Assembly (NCBI GenBank): GCA_947561585.1
Contig: CANNZV010001180.1
Coordinates: 109,262-173,261, forward strand
Length of the DNA: 64,000 bases
DNA from: Caprella mutica
Lineage: Eukaryota; Arthropoda; Malacostraca; Amphipoda; Caprellidae
Direction: 5' to 3'
The translations under genes and the position numbers were made by a program. The notes under the pieces were generated by a model. That model was not told where the DNA came from and ran no database searches. It saw only the letters and a list, made by a program, of their open reading frames with translations. Shown here piece after piece: positions 54,058-64,000 of the stretch (positions within the stretch are counted from its first letter, which is position 1; each line of letters starts with the position of its first letter).

Positions 54058-56037
54058 ATGGAAAAACGTAAAATAGCTACTAAAGAACTATTAAGCACGG
54101 ATTGCTTAATAGCAGAGTTAGTTCTCATTTCTAATAGGTCAAAAAGAAGAACTTTGATAAGGGAAATAAACGAACGAACAAACAGCCACAGTAGTATTGC
54201 GAAGGTAAGGGTTAAACCTCAATTAAAACAGAGAGGGCAAGCAGAGGTTATGAAGTCCGAGATAAAAACGAAGTCTAGGAGAAAAAATAAAATACGCAAG
54301 AAGAACGGTAATGTTCATATAAGTAGCCAAGTCGTTGAGGCAAATACCGTTAAAGTTCTTTATGGTTTTGTAAAGAACAACGAAGCAGGAAGTTATATCG
54401 TAGCTAAAAGAAGTTTCAGTTCGGGTTTAGTGGTAGCCGAAACACTAATAAAAATCGAAGACATTAAAAAAGAAGGGGATCAAGTGTCAATATGCCCAGT
54501 TTTCGTAATGAATCCGACTGATAGTGATATCGTATTAAAGGAAAATAAGATAATAGGTACACTCGAAACCTACGAAAAGCAAGTCGAAGTCAATATAGCG
54601 ACTATATCGGAGTGTTTAAATAATAGGAATCGTAAATCTAGATTAGGAAACGTGTTGAGTGACGAAAATACAAAGCCATTTGAACGAAACGTTACCCCTG
54701 ATTTAATTTATGAAAAGTCAATGGTACATGCAGTTGGAAATAATGGAGAGCCATTAGTTTCAGTGCATGGCAACCGAGAGATAAAGTGTAAAATATCACG
54801 TGACGGAAGTGCTGATAGAAGCCGTGATATCACAGTAAGAAGTGATGATGTAGAAAAAAATTCTCAGACAGTGTCATCAGCACTGAGAAGGTTAGTTAAT
54901 GCTGACATATCTTGTGGAATGTCAGAGTATGAAGACAAAACGACGCAGTTACTAAATAATTTTAGAGACGTAATTACTCTTAAAGACGAACCTATCGGAA
55001 CTACTAGTATATGTACACATAGTATTAAACTGAAAGACCCTAATATAGTTATCAATAAAATACCATATAGAATACCACATAAATTTCAAGAACAACTTGA
55101 AGAAGTTAATAAATCAATGTTAGAAGAAGGTACTATTGAACCTTCAATGTCCGACATCAACTTTCCCGTAATAGTGGTTCATAAAAAGAATGGGGAAATA
55201 CGTCCCGTAATAGATTTCAGATCTCTAAATAAATGTGTGCATATACAAGGATTTCCTTTACCTAGAGTTGACGATATGTTAGGATCATTAGGTGGGTCTA
55301 AGGTATTTTCTAGTTTAGATCTAAGGAGCGCATTTCACCAAGTGAAAATCTCCGAAGAATCTAAAAAACTTACAGCATTTGCGGTAAATGGTAAAAAGTG
55401 GCAGTTCCGTAAGTTACCCTTCGGGTATGTCAATAGTCCAAAAGTATTTCAAGCAATTATGACAAAAGCGTTAAATAAAGTATTAGGGAAACTATGTTTC
55501 GTATTTATTGATGACATCCTAATTTTTAGTCGATCATATGAACAACATTTAAATGATATTAGCCAAGTGCTAATGAGTTTACGTGACGCTCATTTGAGAT
55601 TAAAATTAGAGAAGTGTGAATTCTTTAAACACGAAATCAACTTTCTTGGACAACGGGTCACTACTGAGAGCATCCGATGTATCCAAAACGAAAAACTTAG
55701 AGAAGCATCTAGACCAACAGATGTAAAGAAACTTCAGCGGTTTTCAGGGCTTGCGAACTACTTTCGTAAGTTCGTCCCTAAATTTAGTCAGAAAGCCGAA
55801 CCATTATATAGACTATTAAGGAAGGACACTAAATTTGACTGGACTGACGAATGTGAGGCTAGCTTCACTAGTCTCAAAAATATTTCGACATCAGATAAGG
55901 TTTTAGCTCATCCAAATTATTCCAGACCATTTTATTTATTTACTGACAGGTCAAGTATCGGAGTTGGCGCAGCACTGCTACAACCAGATTCGACCAGAAG
56001 CAAAACTTTAAGACCCATAGTCTATTTGAAGAGGTGA
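54058..56037 (+). pseudogene. pol: Reverse transcriptase and start of RNase H, older gypsy element
   Basis: 659 open codons. Residues 1-300 form a long pre-RT region with a lysine-rich stretch (KSRRKNKIRKKNG). RT follows: INKIPYRIPHK, GTIEPSMSDINFPVIVVHKKNG, RPVIDFRSLN (about 383), FSSLDLRSAFHQV (first catalytic Asp), LPFGYVNSPKVFQ, FIDDILIF (about 482, catalytic Asp pair), then FLGQRVT. A tether and RNase H start, FYLFTDRSSIGVGAALLQ (about 627), where the residue after the catalytic Asp is Arg rather than the usual Ala. The frame stops soon after and no integrase follows, so pol is truncated. Confidence 0.9.
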
Positions 56038-56700
56038 AAAATTAAAAAAAAAAAACAATCCATTTTATGACCAACTGTTGTAGGTTGGATACCTACTTTC
56101 TATATGAGTTATTCTATATGTTCTTGATCCTGATGACGCATAGGTATATTTCTATTTGAAAGCTCTATTCTTAGAAAATAGTTTCAACATTGAATTTTAG
56201 TAATCCTCTTGAAAAACAGGGAAATCCCGATGAGTACAATTCTATTCAATCAAATTGCTAGTCTACATAGTATATAATATGTAGACTATATCTGTATACA
56301 GTAGCTACAGGTTATATATAGAATGTAGATGGATGAATTCAATATATATTATTTAAGCTCTCCTAATGGATTAAAGAGGAGATCTTATAGAATATAAATC
56401 ACACATCAAAGTAATTGTTGTGTTGGTTTATTGATTTAATGATTATGATGAACTTGATGATTATCTGTGGATTAGCATAAGGAAGTTAGGAATTATCGGT
56501 CGGTTCCATATCTTCGGTCTTGTATGGTAAAATAAAATTGTATGGTAATAATACTAATAACAATAAAATAAATAATATAATATAAGTTTTTCCTAGATGA
56601 CAGAAGATCTGGAACTGACCGATAAATCGTAATTTACATTATATGTTGGTTATTTTGGAAAAGAATATGTGTGGAGAATCCAGCTTATAGATATATGTTT
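56038..56700. other. AT-rich spacer with one degenerate hairpin element
   Basis: 56481-56640 has imperfect inverted repeats (AATTATCGGTCGGTTCCATA on the left; inward from the right AATTTACGATTTATCGGTCA) and is a decayed relative of the 21025-21253 element. Nothing else is recognised. Confidence 0.5.
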
Positions 56701-56709
56701 ACAAGGGCA

Positions 56710-58510
56710 ACATTGTAACAATATTGGCAATGTTGTAACTATATTGGCAATGTTGTAACAATATTGGCAATGTTGTAACAATATTGGCAATGTTGTAACA
56801 ATATTGGCAATGTTGTAACAATATTGCCAATATTGTAACTATATTGCCAATATTGTAACTATATTGGCAATGTTGTAACTATATTGGCAATGTTGTAACT
56901 ATATTGGCAATATTGTAACAATATTGCCAATGTTGTAACTATATTGGCAATATTGTAACTATATTGGCAATGTTGTAACTATATTGGCAATATTGTAACA
57001 ATATTGCCAATGTTGTAACTATATTGCCAATATTGTAACTATATTGGCAATGTTGTAACTATATTGGCAATGTTGTAACTATATTGGCAATATTGTAACA
57101 ATATTGCCAATGTTGTAACTATATTGCCAATATTGTAACTATATTGGCAATGTTGTAACAATATTGCCAATATTGTAACTATATTGGCAATGTTGTAACA
57201 ATATTGCCAATGTTGTAACTATATTGCCAATATTGTAACTATATTGGCAATGTTGTAACAATATTGCCAATGTTGTAACTATATTGGCAATGTTGTAACA
57301 ATATTGCCAATATTGTAACTATATTGGCAATGTTGTAACAATATTGCCAATGTTGTAACTATATTGCCAATATTGTAACTATATTGGCAATGTTGTAACA
57401 ATATTGCCAATGTTGTAACTATATTGGCAATGTTGTAACAATATTGCCAATATTGTAACTATATTGGCAATGTTGTAACAATATTGCCAATACTGTAACA
57501 ATATTGCCAATATTGTAACTATATTGGCAATGTTGTAACAATATTGCCAATACTGTAACAATATTGCCAATATTGTAACTATATTGGCAATGTTGTAACA
57601 ATATTGCCAATGTTGTAACTATATTGGCAATTCTGTAACAATATTGCCAATGTTGTAACTATATTGGCAATGTTGTAACAATATTGCCAATGTTGTAACT
57701 ATATTGGCAATGTTGAAACAATATTGCCAATGTTGTAACTATATTGGCAATGTTGTAACAATATTGCCAATGTTGTAACTATATTGGCAATGTTGTAACA
57801 ATATTGCCAATGTTGTAACTATATTGGCAATGTTGTAACAATATTGCCAATGTTGTAACAATATTGGCAATGTTGTAACAATATTGGCAATGTTGTAACA
57901 ATATTGGCAATGTTGTAACAATATTGGCAATGTTGTAACAATATTGGCAATGTTGTAACAATATTGGCAATGTTGTAACAATATTGGCAATGTTGTAACA
58001 ATATTGGCAATGTTGTAACAATATTGGCAATGTTGTAACAATATTGGCAATGTTGTAACAATATTGGCAATGTTGTAACAATATTGGCAATGTTGTAACA
58101 ATATTGGCAATGTTGTAACAATATTGGCAATGTTGTAACAATATTGGCAATGTTGTAACAATATTGGCAATGTTGTAACAATATTGGCATTGTTATAACA
58201 ATATTGCCAATGTTTTTACAATATTGCCAATGTTATAACAATATTGCCAATGTTATAACAATATTGCCAATGTTGTAACAATATTGCCAATGTTATAACA
58301 ATATTGCCAATGTTGTAACAATATTGCCAATGTTATAACAATATTGCCAATGTTGTAACAATATTGCCAATGTTGTAACAATATTGCCAATGTTGTAACA
58401 ATATTGCCAATGTTGTAACAATATTGCCAATGTTGTAACAATATTGCCAATGTTGTAACAATATTGCCAATGTTGTAAAAATATTGGCCCAAGAAACATT
58501 GCTACCTGGG
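56710..58510. repeat. 20-bp palindromic-unit array ending in CCTGGG
   Basis: About 89 copies of GTTGTAACAATATTGSCAAT. The left 100 bases have G at the S position; 56820-57850 largely alternates G and C, forming a 40-bp higher-order unit with extra AACT/AACA alternation; 57850-58190 is uniformly G; 58200-58490 is uniformly C. The right edge reads AACATTGCTACCTGGG, the terminus of the CCCAGG element family (ends 58510). The left edge AAGGGCAACATTG may be its degenerate partner. Minus-strand open frames here are repeat artefacts. Confidence 0.9.
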
Positions 58511-59095
58511 ATATCAATTATTTACAAGTCATTATTGTACAATCAACGTTGTTAACTAATTTTTAAAAGCTATTAACATTTCTGCATGATACAATAATAT
58601 CATTTAAAGAATTATAGTATATTATTATAATATCTACATAATAAATGCTAATTTGTGAACTAGATCTAATAAACAAAGGAATGCGAGTTAATAACGGATT
58701 CCTAGTATAGAATAAAGATGATTAACTGCAGATCTTTTGTTGTTAATATATACCAATAGGTCATTATCAGAGTTGAGATGAATGTTTTTCTAAATATATG
58801 ATGTTTAAATAATTACTCTGTAATTAGTAAAATTACACAGGGTTAAAACTAAATTCAACCAAAATTTTGGCCAAATGTCAGCTACCGGAAATTACACAAT
58901 AGGGCTAATTGCACTAAAACAGATCTAAATTAATCAAAGAATAAGCTCAATTGAATAGCCTAATTACTCAAATTACGTTCTTGTACAGAGCTAGGGAGAT
59001 AGATCTCATGTTTAGCTACATGAAGTATTTTTAAAATTAGATACCGTTTAACTAGTGGGTTAGGCAAGCATATATGTAAGCATTACAGACTGTTC
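58511..59095. other. AT-rich spacer, nothing recognised
   Basis: No gene, RNA or repeat I can assign. Confidence 0.45.
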
Positions 59096-59530
59096 CGGCA
59101 TACGGAATCCTGATGTATTAGTCTGTGAATAGCCGAAGTATTCAAGACTGCTCTAAATATCACTTGATTTTGCATCATAGTATAAACTTTTGTCAAAAGT
59201 TTTAATATTTGTAGAGCTAAAATACAGGCATGCGAAGACCTGATGTATTAGTCTGTGAATAACCAAAGTATTCAAGACTGCTTTAAATAAATTTATTTTC
59301 AAAATATATTCGTCGAAAGTTTTAAGATTCGTAGAGCTCAAAAACAGGCATACGAAGTCCTGATGTATTAGTCTGTGAATAGCCGAAGTATTCAAGACTG
59401 CTTTAAATATAAATTTATTTTCAAAATATATTTGTCGAAAGTTTTAAGATTCGTAGAGCTCAAAAACAGGCATACGAAGTCCTGATGTATTAGTCTGTGA
59501 ATAGCCGAAGTATTCAAGACTGCTCTAAAT
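59096..59530. repeat. Tandem duplication, about 121 bp, four copies
   Basis: CTGATGTATTAGTCTGTGAA recurs at about 59110, 59240, 59360 and 59480; copies 2-4 are close, copy 1 diverged. AT-rich with no coding sense. Confidence 0.85.
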
Positions 59531-60430
59531 TATATAACAGAGCATAAATACCAGCCCTCCACTTTAGTTAGGATAACGGTTTAATTTTACAGACTATGAG
59601 AAAAGCCAGTATTAAAGAACAAACTATCTCCCTAGTTTAAACTAGCATTTGCCTACCTACAAATCGTGGTAGGTTAAATACGAAAACAAAATTATATATA
59701 TAAATAAATCGAAGATTACCTAAAATAAAAATAACTTACGAATCTAGGATAACAAGAATATTTTAGTCTTAAGAAAAACTAAATATAAGCACCAATAGCA
59801 CTAGACAGCCGCACACCATAAGATCACACACTTAACTGATGTTTTGAGCTTGCCGCGCACACCATTATGATGACCATATCTCCTGTATACTGTTATGACG
59901 TCACACCAAGGAAGAAGAACTCCGACGGATAATTATAAGCGGAATAATTTCTCTCTGGTAGAAGCTAGGCTACATAATAAATAAATTGTTTGAAAATAAG
60001 GAAAACCTTAGAAAGAATTTATGTAGCTATTTGAGCGCAGTCTTACAATTAGTTAGACTCATTAGCCTGCTAATATATTTCAATTAAGAGAAGCTTTCAA
60101 TAATAGGATATAAGTAAAACACTTCAAATGTTAAAAATATTTTATTAAAGTTATACAGACACAAATAAGTTATCAATAAACAATACATATTGCGCTTTTA
60201 ATGCACCTTTTCAATCAACAAAAAGAAATATGGTTACCTATACACTATACAATACTAATTATTACTTCGTATCGGCAATATCAGCATAAAACGAGATATG
60301 ATTAAAACTTCTATTCATTACCAAAAAAGGTCTGTAAAATCACGACAGTAAATTAGAATCATTAATTAAGTAAAGAGCATAAAGAATTATGTAATATCAA
60401 AAAGCTTATAAAATTTCGGTAACATGCAGA
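59531..60430. other. AT-rich spacer, nothing recognised
   Basis: No gene, RNA or repeat I can assign. Confidence 0.4.
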
Positions 60431-60439
60431 TTCAAGGTA

Positions 60440-60880
60440 CTTGTAGTTCAGATGCGTATAACGTAGTTCAGATGGGTATATACCGTAGTTCAGATGGGTA
60501 TATACCGTAGTTCAGATGGGTATATACCGTAGTTCAGATGGGTATATACCGTAGTTCAGATGGGTATATACCGTAGTTCAGATGGGTATATACCGTAGTT
60601 CAGATGGGTATATACCGTAGTTCAGATGGGTATATACCGTAGTTCAGATGGGTATATACCGTAGTTCAGATGGGTATATACCGTAGTTCAGATGGGTATA
60701 TACCGTAGTTCAGATGGGTATATACCGTAGTTCAGATGGGTATACCGTTGTTCATATGGGTATACCGTTGTTCAGATGGGTATACCGTTGTTCAGATGGG
60801 TATACCGTTGTTCAGATGGGTATACCGTTGTTCAGAGTACCGTATTTCAGAGTACCATAGTTTAGAGTACCGAAGTTCAT
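60440..60880. repeat. 22-bp and 20-bp minisatellite, about 20 copies
   Basis: First GTAGTTCAGATGGGTATATA plus CC repeated about 13 times, then a shortened unit GTTGTTCAGATGGGTATACC about five times, then decayed copies (GAGTACCGTA). Confidence 0.93.
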
Positions 60881-61197
60881 TTAGAGTTAAAATCATATTA
60901 GTAAATTCTACCATTCACAGATCTAATTAGCTAGGTAGCAATAGTTACCCAAAAAATAACAAATATTAAAATCTATTACACTGTCTACACACAACAAATT
61001 AGTTAATCACTCGATAAATATTACGTTCATTAATTGGTGTAGTTCAATTATTTATCCCTTGGAAAGTCCTAGCAATAGTTCACGTAAAAACTATAATCTA
61101 ATAGATCTTAATAGAGAAAAACTACGCACTTTACAAAATATCACAAAACTAGCCATGAAAGTTTTTTTTTTTTGTTCAAAAAGACAATATTTTTCCA

Positions 61198-62630
61198 TTA
61201 AAAACAAGAAGGATAAAATCTGTTGGAAATTCCTCCATAACTACAAGTGAGGGGTTGAGTTCTTTGAAGGTGTGGACCTGACCCTCTAAAACTTCTCTTA
61301 TGCGGCTGAGAGGATGCTGAAGGCATTCCCTCTCTGAATAGCGAGAGCCATTTGCTATTTGAACAATGCAGTTTCCCTTGGATCGTTCGTTGTCTCAATA
61401 AGGCGTCTAGTCGTCTACCTATGGACTCCATGAATGAGGAGGTGGTGCTGACGTACGCTCCTGTGGTCTCTATAGCAATTGGCTCAAATATGTATGCATC
61501 TCCAAGGGCGGAGTATTTCTGACGCTTACGGTTCTCCGCAGCCCCGGCAGTTGATCCGGCTTCAACTACGGTATCATTGAGGTGTGTCTCGGCAAATGTG
61601 TCGACACACGTGCAATCCCAAATCAGACTCTTTCCATTCATGTAAGGAAACACAGTAATACCATCTGGGCGTTTACCATCACCTCTGTCAAGCCCAGGAG
61701 GCTCAAGTACTGAAGGGAGTCCTGCTCTCTGCAATCCCGTTTTATCACATCATTCATTGCTGCATGTCTTGGATGACGCCCAGAACTGTACCTACAAGAC
61801 CGGCCATGCAGTCCTCTGACAACCATCCCACTACCACAGCGGCAAGAATGAAGTTCACAAACTCTGGCACCAACTCTGAGAGCAATGGCTACCCTCAGGA
61901 CCTCTGGATCGAGCTGTGTACCCAATGACGGTATGGGAATTGCGTTCAACCACACTCCAGTTTCTTTAAGAGATGCAGATAACAGTTGTGCCCTTGCCAC
62001 CTGATCAGCTCTAGCCAACAGACTCTCCATTAATGAATGAGCCCGTGGTGTATCCCATTCTTTTTGACTGGACTCATGGACTGGTACCAGACCAGCCTGT
62101 AAACCATGCCTCCATAACCCAACTGCATCCGTAAGCTCTCCGGTATCGACTACATTAATATTAGAAAGAATAGTTTCAACCAAATCATTCACAGAATACA
62201 TTGAAGACACAAAAGCAGGTAAGGCAATATCTCCAGCTCTCCTACAACCCAGTCCACCAAGGCCAACCGGTAAAGTTGCCTGAACCCAAGAATCAGCTGA
62301 CATCTCTACATTGGCAACGGCAACGGCAGATCTAAGTGATTCATCAAAGCAGCTGAGTTCGACTACGTGCTTGTAAGCTAGAGAAGCCCGCAGAACATAT
62401 TGTAGCTTCGGAATGGAGAAAACACTTCTCAACAAAAAGAAGGCTTGATGGTTTATCCACCACCCGCAATCGAGAGACCATGAGATCCAGATCTTCTTTC
62501 TTCCTTAAAATCTTCTCGGGGATACCCAAGTCACTTAAAGGCGCACCCAACAAGGAGCAATTGTCCTTATGAACCACTCTGACATTTGGAAGCACTGAAA
62601 GTGTTTCTGGATTTAAAACAGCCAATTAAA
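61198..62630 (-). pseudogene. Non-LTR retrotransposon C-terminal region with zinc finger and endonuclease-like motif, frameshifted
   Basis: Three overlapping minus-strand frames form one product. The first (62625-62344) has LLGAPLSDLGIP, RT thumb-like. The second (62435-61638) continues with FSIPKLQYVLRAS, LPVGLGGLGCRRAGDIALPA, and a zinc-finger-like CRCGSGMVVRGLHGRSC, then RHPRHAAMND. The third (61734-61198) reads LEPPGLDRGDGKRPDGITVF and LIWDCTCVDTFAE. The RPDG...WDCT spacing recalls restriction-like endonuclease folds of some non-LTR elements (inference). Shifts lie near 62445 and 61735. A T12 run (61162-61173), poly(A) on this strand, ends it 25 bases past the stop. The main RT motifs are not in the window, because the copy is 5'-truncated. 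Confidence 0.7.
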
Positions 62631-62639
62631 TTCTCACAT

Positions 62640-64000
62640 CTTACATTACCTGTTGAGAACTTTAACTGCAAGATGGATTATTGTCAAATGAAACACATTT
62701 ACCTATAAGTATCTGGCTACTTCAATTCCTTATTTAAAAGACTTATTGCTCATTATTTAAAGCGAATTATGCAACGGGGTTAATTTTAAAAGATACGTTA
62801 TTGTGTACTTAATAAAGATCCATTAAACCCGATTATCATATCTAATTTTATAACTTAATCGATGAGTCCACATTTTATGTGTGTTCATACGAAACGGTTT
62901 TGATTAGGTTACCATACTATAATAAATTGAAGACCTGGCTATTTCAGGTCCATTGGAAAAAAAATCATAACTAATCTATTAATTCGAATATTTAACGAAA
63001 TTAAAACTATGAGAAAATTTCAATTTAAAATAAACATTAAATCTCAGGAATCTCTCTTGCATTATTGATAAGAAGAAACAATATTTATTTTGATCCGTGA
63101 ACGATTTGTGTAGATGCTAAATTTTTCTTAGTAGAAAGAAGTATTGCAATGAATTGAATATTACTTTCTGGTAAAGAAATATGCTATAAATACTACCAAA
63201 GGAAGTAGATCTCCTTTAATCAAAGCCAATTGGAAGCAATTTTACAATGAAAATACGCCAAAGCCTACTGTTTTTCTTAAAAATATGCTTTTTTCTCTGT
63301 GTGTTGTATCCTAGATATGATCAGAATATAAATGGAAGAGCTATAGTAGCCTAGTACGATCAGACTACAAATGGAAGAGCTATAGTATTGTAGATACGAT
63401 CAGATTATAAATGGAAGAGCTGTAGTATCCTAAATACGATAAGATTATAAATTACCCAATTGTAATATGAAGAACTAAAACTATTTCAAAATGTGAGACT
63501 TTGTTCTATTTTTCTGAATTCATTCACATGAATTTCCTTTGAGCAATCATCACTCTTCGTAATACCAGGAATTGTGATTTCTGTCGATAAAAGGAATGAT
63601 TGAACATTTTCTTTAACAAGAGCTTTCAGAGATGGGAATTACTTCCTTTGCTTATGATTTATGCTAGAAAACAGAAATGTGATTTTTTTTCAAAAAATAA
63701 CCATTTGTTGTTCTTGTAATCATATTCAGTCATAAACTAAGAATAAAATCCTGTTTGCTGAATAATAAAGTCAATTGGAATATAAGAATTTAAAAAATTC
63801 TTGCAAAGATAATTAAGATAGAAAATAATTGTGCTATCATAAATTCATAGACAGATAACAAAAGAAGTTTTTTTCGAAATCCTAATTAAATAAGAGTGCC
63901 TTTGTTTCCTTTCATATCTGAAGGGTGTTCTCTCCATTGATGCATTCTTGGACGCTGATTAATTAGTGAAGATGGCTATAGCCTCTCTTTACTGGGGTAA
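62640..64000. other. AT-rich spacer with one short tandem repeat
   Basis: 63308-63455 holds about 3.5 copies of a unit of about 41 bases containing AAATGGAAGAGCTATAGTA. Nothing else is recognised. Confidence 0.5.

Larger units (their letters stand above)
46920..56037 (+). mobile_element. Older Ty3/gypsy retrotransposon, split by nested insertions and 3'-truncated
   Basis: Order is possible 5' LTR (about 46920-47387), primer-binding site (47389), long leader, gag, protease, [insertion 50307-53931], end of protease, RT and the beginning of RNase H. Sequence ends in RNase H at 56037; no integrase or 3' LTR follows. It is AT-rich like its surroundings, unlike the element at 31715. The start of the LTR is a guess (TGTAGTGATGC). 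Gag has a frameshift and a stop, so the copy is dead. Confidence 0.75.

Noticed and set aside
56710..58510. CRISPR-like regular repeats
   Set aside because: Units are contiguous or alternate with near-identical units; there are no unique spacers and the genome is eukaryotic.

Overview
This window looks like accessory, repeat-dominated DNA from an invertebrate animal genome. It is AT-rich throughout and I see no host protein-coding gene, tRNA or rRNA. The evidence for an animal nuclear genome is the transposon mix: Ty3/gypsy LTR retrotransposons, non-LTR (LINE) reverse transcriptases, mariner and Tc1 transposases, a THAP/P-type transposase remnant, TTAA-flanked piggyBac-like elements, and very long minisatellites (roughly a quarter of the sequence). 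I cannot name the species or phylum.

Layout. 1-5.3 kb: the right part of one foldback-like element, a 28-bp minisatellite, and a complete foldback-like element (3091-5333) whose left terminal repeat has expanded into a 1-kb satellite of a 15-bp unit. 8.0-9.3 kb: a 33-bp minisatellite. 9.8-10.8 kb: a dead mariner transposase. 12.5-16.95 kb: an internally deleted THAP/P-like element holding a dead Tc1 element and a 1264-bp TTAA-type element. 16.95-26.5 kb: a 29-bp minisatellite split by a 3.7-kb CCCAGG-ended element. 26.5-28.5 kb: a decayed, 5'-truncated LINE on the minus strand.

28.8-40.5 kb is a large composite inverted repeat. Near its middle sits a young, GC-richer Ty3/gypsy element (31715-36975) with 546-bp LTRs that look identical and a 5-bp target duplication. 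41.5-43.7 kb is a 20-bp minisatellite interrupted by a third foldback-like element. 43.8-46.0 kb is a 21-bp minisatellite. 46.9-56.0 kb is an older gypsy element, split in its protease by a 3.6-kb nested insertion that carries a 602-bp near-perfect palindrome and a second copy of the 1264-bp TTAA element. 56.7-58.5 kb is a 20-bp array ending in CCTGGG. 60.4-60.9 kb is a 22/20-bp array. 61.2-62.6 kb is the frameshifted C-terminal part of a second non-LTR retrotransposon type.

Two things stand out. First, the young gypsy element is packed from LTR to LTR with short perfect stem-loops, about ten times more than chance by a rough hand estimate, in coding and non-coding parts alike. Its neighbours are not like this. 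Second, three foldback-like elements share the same terminus (GGYTCTAGG), related 15-bp subterminal repeat units and, where testable, 9-bp target duplications. They appear to be a mobile family that seeds satellite DNA. The elements interact mainly by nesting, and several insertions can be ordered in time by who interrupts whom.
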